DNA from: CG2-30-44-17 sp964344725
GTDB taxonomy: Bacteria > Patescibacteriota > Gracilibacteria > UBA1369 > UBA12470
Reading direction: 5' to 3'
Length of the DNA: 48,415 nucleotides
NCBI GenBank assembly: GCA_964344725.1
Contig: CAYFOI010000006.1
Span: 1 to 48,415, forward strand
Shown: positions 35,187 through 42,513 of the stretch, piece by piece
Layout of the letters: each line of letters opens with the position of its first letter
Position numbering within the stretch: the stretch's first letter is position 1
The notes under the pieces: generated by a model
Database searches by the model: none
What the model was told of the DNA's origin: nothing
What the model saw: the letters and a program-made list of their open reading frames with translations, nothing else
Made by a program: the position numbers and the translations under genes

Positions 35187-35894
35187 ATGACTTTAAAGCC
35201 ATCAAGTCTTACAGTATGTTTTGAATCTCCTGAAACGCCACGTGATTTTGCTGTTTTGATATGCATGTTAATCTGGAGCAGATTCAATGGCGACTTAGGA
35301 CGAATTTTGGAGACGATAGACTCTCTTACTGACGTACATCCACCTGAGCAAATATCAGCAACAATGACAGCCTTAAATATAGCATCAGCCAGTGGCGATC
35401 AAATATCTGAGGGTTATAGTTATTTACGTGATCATTATGCTTCTATATTAATGGATGTAAGTGTGTTTGTAAGAGCTGGTGAAATCCCTGAGTACATATT
35501 GAGACCTCGTGCTGTGGTGTTATACAAAGAGATTCTCTTTGGCGCCCAATTTGACGCTGATCTTGCTACTACATGTATGCTAACTAATATTTCCCGCTAT
35601 GTTTCATTGGCTACCAATTCTCGTGAAGACGCAGCAATTGTTTTGCATACGGAACATCCTGATCGCTGCCCGTATTTGGACTTGGCTGTGATAGAATATG
35701 CTCTTGAACATTCTGCAAATATCGCTGAAGAAGCTGAAGCAGATATGTATGCTAACGGATTTGTTTTGCCTCTTAGCTACGTTGTACGTACTGGCTTTTC
35801 GCATTTGTTAGAGAAGCCTTATGTTACCGTTGATGGGAGTCAAGTCATTATCCAGCCTAGGTTTTTTATGAGTAGGGGTGGCGGTAATAGCTAA
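35187..35894 (+). CDS. hypothetical protein, 235 aa
   Basis: Not recognised. Soluble and helical throughout (PRDFAVLICMLIWSRFNGDLGRILE, YLDLAVIEYALEHSANIAEEAEADMY) with no signal peptide. It lies 33 bases after uvrD on the same strand, close enough for one transcript. No motif gives a function. Confidence 0.6.
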   Translation: MTLKPSSLTVCFESPETPRDFAVLICMLIWSRFNGDLGRILETIDSLTDVHPPEQISATMTALNIASASGDQISEGYSYLRDHYASILMDVSVFVRAGEIPEYILRPRAVVLYKEILFGAQFDADLATTCMLTNISRYVSLATNSREDAAIVLHTEHPDRCPYLDLAVIEYALEHSANIAEEAEADMYANGFVLPLSYVVRTGFSHLLEKPYVTVDGSQVIIQPRFFMSRGGGNS

Positions 35895-35916
35895 TCGCGA
35901 TTTATCTCCTGTGAAT

Positions 35917-36675
35917 TTAAAGCGCCACAAAATTACTTGCTCCAAGCCAAGCCATATTAAATATTGCGGTTTGGGATTCAGTGTACATGTGGCTTTCAAA
36001 AATCATCCCTACCAGCTCTTCTTTGTTCAGTGAAATTACTGCGACTTTGTTATCGTATATTGTGATTTCGTGCTGGAACCAGAATTCTTTGCGGTTTACG
36101 AATAAGAATTCCACAAAGTCTGGCGGACAGTTTTTCGGATAATATCTCTTCTTGTATTCGAATGCTTCTTTACTGGCAGGGCAGATCATTCGGGTTTTGA
36201 TTCCATGTTTTATTTTCTCGCTTGTATAGCTTTGGATATGGTCTCCGAAGAGGTCGCCAAATGCTTTTAAATTTGAATATCCTAGTATCTCTTTTTTTGC
36301 TGTTAGCGTGTCTTCGAGTATGTTCTTCAGGCCTTCCATACCCTCGAAATATTTGATTTTGGGCTTGAAAGCGAGTGCGTTTGTTATTGAAAGCATTTCT
36401 GGAACTTTGCTTTTTGCGTAGTTCAGTTTTTCTTCAAGAACATTTGCGATAACTTGAGGTGGCTCCGCTGAATAAAACTTTGCACGTCCTTTTGTTACAT
36501 GGGTCACCAGTCCTTTTTTTATAAGTTTTTCAATGATGTGATAGCAATTTACTCGAGGTATCTTTGTCCTTCGGGCTATTGCACTGACGTATCCCCCGCC
36601 AAGCTCTAGAAGAGCTAGGTATATCCTGCCTTCTTTCTCTGTGAGTCCAAGTTGTTCGAAATCTAAATCTAGCAT
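35917..36675 (-). CDS. TrmB-family transcriptional regulator
   Basis: Residues 1-70 are a winged helix of the TrmB type (LEQLGLTEKEGRIYLALLELG-like start, AIARRTKIPRVNCYHIIEKLIKKGLV), binding DNA. A helical linker (about 75-100) leads to the second half (YFEGMEGLKNILEDTLTAKKEILGYSN), the effector or dimer domain seen in the phospholipase-D-like TrmB subgroup. Length 252 matches. It is divergent from the Cys-rich gene at 36838 and both have clear promoters in the 162-base gap, so it may regulate that gene. Confidence 0.82.
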   Translation of the reverse strand: MLDLDFEQLGLTEKEGRIYLALLELGGGYVSAIARRTKIPRVNCYHIIEKLIKKGLVTHVTKGRAKFYSAEPPQVIANVLEEKLNYAKSKVPEMLSITNALAFKPKIKYFEGMEGLKNILEDTLTAKKEILGYSNLKAFGDLFGDHIQSYTSEKIKHGIKTRMICPASKEAFEYKKRYYPKNCPPDFVEFLFVNRKEFWFQHEITIYDNKVAVISLNKEELVGMIFESHMYTESQTAIFNMAWLGASNFVAL

Positions 36676-36713
36676 TGTCGATTCACCCTATTTGTAAATA
36701 TTTTTCTACAAAA

Positions 36714-36742
36714 ATTATAACAGCATTTCTGTCGCCTTTCAA
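36714..36742 (-). promoter_or_regulatory. promoter for the TrmB-type regulator
   Basis: Minus strand: -35 TTGAAA (36742-36737), 17 bases, -10 TATAAT (36719-36714). Leader about 32 bases. Confidence 0.7.
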
Positions 36743-36785
36743 CCTGTTGTCGCCTTGAGTATATTCGCATGGCTGATTCAGATAT

Positions 36786-36814
36786 TTAACTTTTTTTTAC
36801 TATCGGGTTATAAT
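36786..36814 (+). promoter_or_regulatory. promoter for the Cys-rich protein
   Basis: -35 TTAACT (36786-36791), 17 bases, -10 TATAAT (36809-36814). Leader about 17 bases to the ATG at 36838. Confidence 0.65.
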
Positions 36815-36837
36815 TATTTTCTGTAACCATAATTACC

Positions 36838-38496
36838 ATGCCACCAATTACTCAAACATGCAGAGCGTCGGGACAAAAGTTCACTATCTCGGACGAAGAT
36901 CAAGCGTTTTTGAAGAAGCTCGACATGCCGCTTCCTACGCTTTGTCCGGCAGAAAGAAGTAGGCGTCGAATGAGTTTTCGGAATCACAACAATCTCTACC
37001 ATCGCAAGTGTAGCAAGACAGGGAAGCAGCTGCTTTCGCTTTATACGCCCGAGTCTCCTTTTGTTATTTACAACCAAGATCTCTACTGGAGTGACGAATG
37101 GAATGCTCTGGATTACGGCATGGATTTTGATTTCTCTCGGCCGTTTTTCGAGCAATTTGCTGAATTACAAAAGGTCGTTCCGAGACTCGCTATTAACGGC
37201 ATTGGTAATGAGAATTGCGAATATACTAGTTATGCGGCCTGGAGCAGGAATTGTTATTTAACTTTTACGGCAGATCGGAATGAAGACTGTTTTTATGGCG
37301 CTTATTCTTTTGATAACAATGACTGCTCGGACTTTTTGTTTATTTATGATTCTGAATTTTGTTACGAGGTCACTGATTGCAAAGCGTGCTATCACTGTAT
37401 GTACGGATTAAACCTCGAGAATTGTAGTGATTGCATCATGTGTCGTGACTGTATTGGGTGCGATAGTTGTTTTGGATGTATTGGACTCAGGAATAAAAAA
37501 TACTGTTTCTATAATGAGGAACTTTCTAAAGATGCTTACGATGCACGACTTGCTGAGCTTAATTTAGGATCGTATGAATCTAGAGAAAATCTTAAAAAAC
37601 AGGTTTCTGACTTTATGCTTAAGTATCCTCGTAAAAACCTAGATATCAAAGGCTCTGAGAATGTCCTTGGTGATCACATTAAGTTTTCTAAGAATTGTCA
37701 TTATGCTTATGATATTCAAAATTGCCAAGATTGCAGATATATCTCGCACCTAGTAAATGCCAAAGACTGCATGGATTGGGATTTTTATGGAGATCGTGCT
37801 GAGATGTGTTATGAGATGGCAAGTTGTGCTAGTGATATCCATTATTGTGCTTTTTGTACAAATTCGTGGGGCAATGTTAGTAATTGTTTCTACTCTGATC
37901 TTTTAACGTCTTCAAAAAATTGCTTTGGCTGTATTGCGCTACGGAACAAGAGCTTCTGTATTTTGAATAAGCAATATACCAAGGGGGAGTACGAAGAGCT
38001 TATGCCTCGAATTATTGAGCATATGAAAAAAACCGGCGAGTGGGGTGAATTTTTCCCTTCTGCATTAAGCCCTCATGCTTATAACGAAACAATTGCTCAA
38101 GATTACATGCCTCTTACTCGCGAAGAAGCGCAAGCTCGTGGCCTCAAATGGCTAGAGGAAGAGGAGCAAGGTGGATATGAAGGTCCTGGCGTTGATATCC
38201 CTGACAATGCTAAAGATGCTGATGAGTCCTTCTGTAAAAATATTCTGACCTGCGAAGTAAGTGGCAAAAACTACAAGATTATCCCTCAAGAACTCACGTT
38301 CTATCAAAAACACGGAATTCCTATCCCTAGACGTGCTCCGCACCAGAGATATTTAGACCGAATGGCGCTCCGAAACCCTCGTCAGTGGTGTACTCGCAAA
38401 TGTGCCAAATGCGGCTCTGAAATGCATACAACTTATGCTCCAGAGAGGCCTGAGGTTGTTTATTGCGAGGCGTGCTACATGAAAGAAGTTTACTAG
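36838..38496 (+). CDS. Cys-rich multi-zinc-knuckle protein with duplicated end domains
   Basis: A 552-residue protein with 38 Cys by my count. The N-terminal (about 5-80) and C-terminal (about 460-552) parts are repeats of one another: both read C-x2-SG-x-x-(F/Y)-x-I, then P-x-P, RNxxxxxxRxCxKxG and YxPExPxVxY. Between them lies a core of CxxC and CxC pairs (NCSDCIMCRDCIGC) with a module found twice, CFGCIxLRNKxxC followed by KxxY (about 215-240 and 360-385). No signal peptide. I recall related proteins from CPR genomes, often mislabelled as CaiB/BaiF family; function is unknown. Metal binding is very likely. Confidence 0.75.
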   Translation: MPPITQTCRASGQKFTISDEDQAFLKKLDMPLPTLCPAERSRRRMSFRNHNNLYHRKCSKTGKQLLSLYTPESPFVIYNQDLYWSDEWNALDYGMDFDFSRPFFEQFAELQKVVPRLAINGIGNENCEYTSYAAWSRNCYLTFTADRNEDCFYGAYSFDNNDCSDFLFIYDSEFCYEVTDCKACYHCMYGLNLENCSDCIMCRDCIGCDSCFGCIGLRNKKYCFYNEELSKDAYDARLAELNLGSYESRENLKKQVSDFMLKYPRKNLDIKGSENVLGDHIKFSKNCHYAYDIQNCQDCRYISHLVNAKDCMDWDFYGDRAEMCYEMASCASDIHYCAFCTNSWGNVSNCFYSDLLTSSKNCFGCIALRNKSFCILNKQYTKGEYEELMPRIIEHMKKTGEWGEFFPSALSPHAYNETIAQDYMPLTREEAQARGLKWLEEEEQGGYEGPGVDIPDNAKDADESFCKNILTCEVSGKNYKIIPQELTFYQKHGIPIPRRAPHQRYLDRMALRNPRQWCTRKCAKCGSEMHTTYAPERPEVVYCEACYMKEVY

Positions 38497-38509
38497 TCGA
38501 CAACTCACG

Positions 38510-38538
38510 TTGACTTATGACGTATTTTGACGTATAAG
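38510..38538 (+). promoter_or_regulatory. promoter for the HExxH protein
   Basis: -35 TTGACT (38510-38515), 17 bases, -10 TATAAG (38533-38538). TGACGTAT-like words repeat within it. Leader about 24 bases. Confidence 0.6.
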
Positions 38539-38568
38539 CATGTACTCGTTTTGTAAACTTACATCGAT

Positions 38569-39441
38569 ATGGCTCCTGACGGTGGATGCGAAGATAAAAA
38601 CACGATATCTGGTCTAGATATGGCTCCGACTATCGGGTGGTATGCAGAGCATCAAGACCATCTAATGGCGCATATTAGGCAGCTTGCTCGTTTTACCGGC
38701 GCTATACCCACTGGCGGTGTCATTCATGGCTGCCCTACTCGCGTTGGGGTAGATGAACATTTGCCCCAGGATTTTGCTATTTCTATCCCTGGATTTTTAT
38801 CTGCATTCCCAGACACAGCACGTTCTCGATCGATTGCCCGTACGGTTCAGGGCGGACCTTCTTTGTGGTTTCATAAAGACTCATTAACCGAAGGCCCTAG
38901 GCCCACGCCTAATCGTGACGAAGCCTTGTCAGACACTGCTATAATACCTTCTTATATCGCATATGATCGCGATCCCGAAGGCCACCTGTTTGCTGATATA
39001 AATTTATATGCCATCCCTGATGCTGACGGTATAACAGATGAAGTTAGAACAATCATTCTTGCACAAGGACTTCTTCATGAGTATGCACACAGCATTGCTA
39101 TCTCTTTGGTTTACGAAGAGGATTACAAGCTTCAACTTGGTAGCACAACAATGGATGGACCTCAGGTTCTTGAGACTTTTGCGACACTAACAGGAGGCAT
39201 GGACCCTATGTCTCATTATTCTTCTGTTTACAGAACAGATGGTGGAGGTTATCCGTCTCAAGATGAGGATTTAAATGAATGGCGGGTCGCTGTTGAGGAA
39301 GAACTTGTAGAATCTATTGCGGCTTATCTCCTAGGATTTGTTTTTTGTGATCGCGAGCAAAGGCGCATGGATCCTTTCGAAGATAGACCTGCTGTTAGGG
39401 ATTTTGTTGAAATGTTTCTAGCAGCTCATCGAGTTTCCTGA
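38569..39441 (+). CDS. putative zinc metalloprotease-like protein (HExxH), 290 aa
   Basis: HEYAH at residues 170-174 sits in a helix (LLHEYAHSIAISL) preceded by a hydrophobic approach, the zinc-binding motif of many metallopeptidases. A third-ligand candidate Glu lies in VAVEEELVESIAAYLLGF about 75 residues on, which would suit a gluzincin-like layout. No signal peptide, so it would act in the cytoplasm. The family is not recognised; HExxH alone can occur by chance, so protease activity is tentative. It lies 15 bases before ymdB. Confidence 0.6.
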   Translation: MAPDGGCEDKNTISGLDMAPTIGWYAEHQDHLMAHIRQLARFTGAIPTGGVIHGCPTRVGVDEHLPQDFAISIPGFLSAFPDTARSRSIARTVQGGPSLWFHKDSLTEGPRPTPNRDEALSDTAIIPSYIAYDRDPEGHLFADINLYAIPDADGITDEVRTIILAQGLLHEYAHSIAISLVYEEDYKLQLGSTTMDGPQVLETFATLTGGMDPMSHYSSVYRTDGGGYPSQDEDLNEWRVAVEEELVESIAAYLLGFVFCDREQRRMDPFEDRPAVRDFVEMFLAAHRVS

Positions 39442-39456
39442 TAGACTACCTCCGCT

Positions 39457-40248
39457 ATGAAAATCTTATTCATTGGAGACATCGTCGGAGAACCTGGGCG
39501 CGAGGCAACTCGCGAGATTTTATCTGAGCTTAAGCGTGAGTATTCGCCTGATCTTGTGATTGCGAATGGAGAGAACGTTTCGCATGGCAAAGGTATGAGC
39601 TCAGATCACATGGGTGAGATGATGAAGATGGGAATTGATTTCTTCACATCTGGGAATCATATCTGGCAACAGAAGAGTCTCTTCCCACGTCTTGATGAGA
39701 AAGATCCATCTGTTATTCGTCCTGCTAATTTCCCCCCTGACAATCCGGGTCGTGGGTGGCGAATAGTTGAGACTTCTATGATGAAGAGACTTCTTATTAT
39801 CAATCTGCAAGGTCGGGTTTTTATGCATAAGGATTACGATTGTCCTTTCCGAGCTGCTGATAAAATTCTTGAAGAGGTTTCGCATGAGCATCTTGATGGA
39901 GTTTTAGTGGATTTTCATGCTGAAGCTACAAGTGAGAAGGTTGCTCTTGGGCATTATCTTGATGGACGCGTAAGTGCTGCTCTTGGTACTCATACTCATA
40001 TTCCGACTGCAGATGCTCGGATTCTAGACGGCGGGACAGGCTATATAAGTGATGTTGGCATGGTTGGCTTGAAAGATGGAGTTATCGGCGTAAATAAAGA
40101 AGAAATTTTGAAAAGTTTTGTGAGTCAGATGCCTGTTAAGCACCAGATTGCTACGGAAGGGACCGTGACTTTTGGAGCTGTTTATCTGGAGATAGAGGAT
40201 GGGAAGACTACGAAGATTGAGCAGATACTTAGAGAGGCGGAACTTTAG
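39457..40248 (+). CDS. ymdB: YmdB-type metallophosphoesterase
   Basis: Calcineurin-like phosphoesterase of the YmdB group, which hydrolyses 2',3'-cyclic nucleotides in Bacillus. Metal ligands are visible in order: GDIVGEPGR, NGENVSHGKGM, SGNHIWQQK, VDFHAEATSEK and GTHTHIPTAD. Length 263 is standard. It follows the HExxH gene by 15 bases and is closed by a strong hairpin at 40285. Confidence 0.93.
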   Translation: MKILFIGDIVGEPGREATREILSELKREYSPDLVIANGENVSHGKGMSSDHMGEMMKMGIDFFTSGNHIWQQKSLFPRLDEKDPSVIRPANFPPDNPGRGWRIVETSMMKRLLIINLQGRVFMHKDYDCPFRAADKILEEVSHEHLDGVLVDFHAEATSEKVALGHYLDGRVSAALGTHTHIPTADARILDGGTGYISDVGMVGLKDGVIGVNKEEILKSFVSQMPVKHQIATEGTVTFGAVYLEIEDGKTTKIEQILREAEL

Positions 40249-40251
40249 AGG

Positions 40252-40286
40252 GTAGACTGTAAACTGTAAACCGTAGACTGTAGAAA
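40252..40286. repeat. degenerate heptamer array G (5 units)
   Basis: Units GTAGACT, GTAAACT, GTAAACC, GTAGACT, GTAGAAA, directly after the ymdB stop and running into the terminator hairpin. Confidence 0.85.
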
Positions 40287-40315
40287 TGGAGTTTTGCTTC
40301 GCAAAACTCCATTTT
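40285..40315 (+). terminator. intrinsic terminator after ymdB, a GAA/TTC-loop palindrome
   Basis: AATGGAGTTTTGC, loop TTC, GCAAAACTCCATT, then TT: 13 perfect pairs. The inner 22 bases (40287-40308) are repeated exactly at 40351-40372. Confidence 0.8.
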
Positions 40316-40350
40316 TGTATGGGCCTGTGCATCCTTCGGGTGCGGCCTGA

Positions 40351-40372
40351 TGGAGTTTTGCTTCGCAAAACT
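40351..40372. repeat. second copy of the 22-bp palindrome
   Basis: Exact copy of 40287-40308, 43 bases further on. Between the copies lies another hairpin, GCATCC-TTC-GGGTGC (about 40329-40343). Confidence 0.8.
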
Positions 40373-40417
40373 GCTTTGAGTTTGCTATTCTGTCCATCGA
40401 AAAATAACAAAAACAAA

Positions 40418-41632
40418 ATGAAATATTACTATAATCAAAAGAGTCCTATTAAGAAATTTCTTGCGGTTCTTATGATCTTCATGGTCGGGTGGACTGGAGC
40501 TTTTTTTTATTATGATGTTGGTGAAATTATTGATATCCCAGATTACGAGTATTCTGAGCCTGAAGACGTGACAGAAGAGGTTAGTCTTGAGCTTTTTTGG
40601 GATGTTTGGGAAATATTAGACGAGTCTTACATAGATGTGACTCTTCTGAATGACCAAGAGATGTTATATGGAGCTGTTGATGGAATGGTGGATGCCCTTG
40701 GCGATCCTTATACGGACTTTATGACTCCTGAAGAGACTGCGGATTTTTTGGAAAATATGGGTGGCGAACTTGAAGGGATTGGTGCTGAGCTTACGGTTGA
40801 GGATGGGCAGCTCGTTATTATTTCTCCTATCAAAGGCGCTCCTGCAGAAGAGTTTCTTTTGCCTGGGGACGTGATCTATCTAATTGATGGAGAGTATGCT
40901 TCTGATATGACTATTTTGGAAGCTGTTATGAATATTCGCGGAGAACCTGGTACTACTGTTGAGCTCACTATTATGCGTGAAGGTGAGGAGGATTATTTGG
41001 TTTTTGAAATAGAAAGAGATACTGTCGAAATTGACAGTGTTGAATGGGAGTTTGCGGGAGAGAATTCTGATATTGCGTACATCAGTATTTATCAATTTGG
41101 CGACAAAACTTCCGACGAGTTTCAGGAAGCGGTAAATGAAGTTCTTTTGCATGATGTTTCTGGGATTATTGTGGACATGAGAAATAACGGCGGTGGCTAT
41201 CTGGAGACTTCTGTAGATGTGCTTTCTGAGTTTCTTGATGGGAAGGAGAAGGCCGTAACTGTGAAAATGCGTGATGAATCTGAAAACGAGCTCCACTACA
41301 CTTCTGGAAGTTCGAAATTGATAGATATACCATTAGTTGTTTTGGTAAATGAAGGGAGCGCTTCTGCATCTGAGATCGTTGCTGGAGCAATTCAAGATTA
41401 TGAAGTGGGCGTTATTATTGGTGAACAAACTTTTGGGAAAGGCAGCGTACAGGTTATAGAGGAGCTTTCTGATGGGGCGAGTCTTCGAATCACTATCGCA
41501 AAATGGTATACGCCTGCAGGTAGAAGCATTGATGATACTGGAGTTACTCCTGATATCTTGGTTATGCCTGATTACGAAACCGATGAAGACGAGCAACTCG
41601 ATGAGGCTATTTCTTATCTAGAGAGTCTGTAG
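40418..41632 (+). CDS. ctpA: C-terminal processing protease CtpA (S41 family) with PDZ domain
   Basis: Membrane-anchored serine protease. I take the ATG at 40418 (MKYYYNQKSPIKKFLAVLMIFMVGWTGAFFYY), which gives a clear signal anchor; an upstream frame from 40286 would translate the palindromes. A PDZ domain covers about 110-190 (GIGAELTVEDGQLVIISPIKGAPAEEFLLPGD). The S41 core shows GYLETSVDVLSEF, the catalytic Ser in NEGSASASEIVAGAIQD near residue 314 and the Lys in GEQTFGKGSVQ. Length 404 is normal. Confidence 0.95.
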   Translation: MKYYYNQKSPIKKFLAVLMIFMVGWTGAFFYYDVGEIIDIPDYEYSEPEDVTEEVSLELFWDVWEILDESYIDVTLLNDQEMLYGAVDGMVDALGDPYTDFMTPEETADFLENMGGELEGIGAELTVEDGQLVIISPIKGAPAEEFLLPGDVIYLIDGEYASDMTILEAVMNIRGEPGTTVELTIMREGEEDYLVFEIERDTVEIDSVEWEFAGENSDIAYISIYQFGDKTSDEFQEAVNEVLLHDVSGIIVDMRNNGGGYLETSVDVLSEFLDGKEKAVTVKMRDESENELHYTSGSSKLIDIPLVVLVNEGSASASEIVAGAIQDYEVGVIIGEQTFGKGSVQVIEELSDGASLRITIAKWYTPAGRSIDDTGVTPDILVMPDYETDEDEQLDEAISYLESL

Positions 41633-41654
41633 TTTTCTTTTTGCATTATTGCGC

Positions 41655-41683
41655 TTGACTTATTGCGCTGGATGTGTTTTAAT
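41655..41683 (+). promoter_or_regulatory. promoter for the putative lipoprotein
   Basis: -35 TTGACT (41655-41660), 17 bases, -10 TTTAAT (41678-41683). Leader about 26 bases. Confidence 0.6.
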
Positions 41684-41715
41684 TATCTTCCTTTAGATTT
41701 TAAAACTATTTTGCT

Positions 41716-42462
41716 ATGAGTCATCCAACAGGTACTTCGATAGAACGAACTCGCGGTGGTGGATTAGCCGCTCTTGCTACAACTGGGTTCTTACTTGCTA
41801 CGGGTTGTGGACCAGATGGAGACGATTTTATGAATACAGCTTTTGACACTTGTAATACTCCCGTGACATTGGAAGTTGTTGAAGGGCAAAGTATAGTTGA
41901 TAAGTTCCCTACGCACCATGAGTCTGTTCAGTTTATGGCAGAAATTGCTGATAGTACTGAGGGGGATTTCCATTTGAGATGTTTCGTTTATACAGAGGAT
42001 GTTGACCAAATGGGCCTTAATACTGATTCGAATTGGGTAGAAATGGATAGCCTTGATTGTTCCACTGGTGGTTGTGATGGAGTTGTCACTGCTACTTGGG
42101 AAACGACTAGAGATTGGGAGCTTAAGGATCCATGGATCCCTGTTGCTTGTGCTGTAACTAGTGTTCACGATTACGACACTCCTACTGGATATGTGCTATT
42201 TATTGATGAAGATCCGGCTGATGCTGAGGAAAGTGGTATCGTTGAAGATTGTCTAGACCCAAATACAGCTGCTCAATTTGGATATGGTGAGTGTACTGGT
42301 GATGATCAAAGCACTACTCGTGGAGATGTTTTCGATGTTTCCGAGCAAACTGCTCTTCTAATTGCTAGCGCTTCTGAATGTCTTGGCGCTTCTTGTTCTT
42401 CGGGATGCGAAGAAGACTGCGCTCCTGAATGCGAAGAAGACGATGAAGACAGTTGTGACTAA
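41716..42462 (+). CDS. putative lipoprotein with Cys-rich acidic tail, 248 aa
   Basis: Residues 1-31 read MSHPTGTSIERTRGGGLAA, then ALATTGFLLATGC: a short hydrophobic run ending in a lipobox-like ATGC, so Cys31 is probably lipid-modified and the protein membrane-tethered outside. The body is acidic with scattered Cys. The last 30 residues alternate Cys with Glu/Asp (SSGCEEDCAPECEEDDEDSCD), which could bind divalent metal or form disulfides. No family recognised. It is the last chromosomal protein gene before tRNA-Ser. Confidence 0.65.
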   Translation: MSHPTGTSIERTRGGGLAALATTGFLLATGCGPDGDDFMNTAFDTCNTPVTLEVVEGQSIVDKFPTHHESVQFMAEIADSTEGDFHLRCFVYTEDVDQMGLNTDSNWVEMDSLDCSTGGCDGVVTATWETTRDWELKDPWIPVACAVTSVHDYDTPTGYVLFIDEDPADAEESGIVEDCLDPNTAAQFGYGECTGDDQSTTRGDVFDVSEQTALLIASASECLGASCSSGCEEDCAPECEEDDEDSCD

Positions 42463-42513
42463 TAGTTGATTTATACTGCTATTTCTCTATAATCCTTCTG
42501 CATAGGAGACTTC

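Noticed and set aside
40286..40417. 44 extra N-terminal residues on CtpA
   Set aside because: They translate the palindromic repeats; the ATG at 40418 gives a normal signal anchor.
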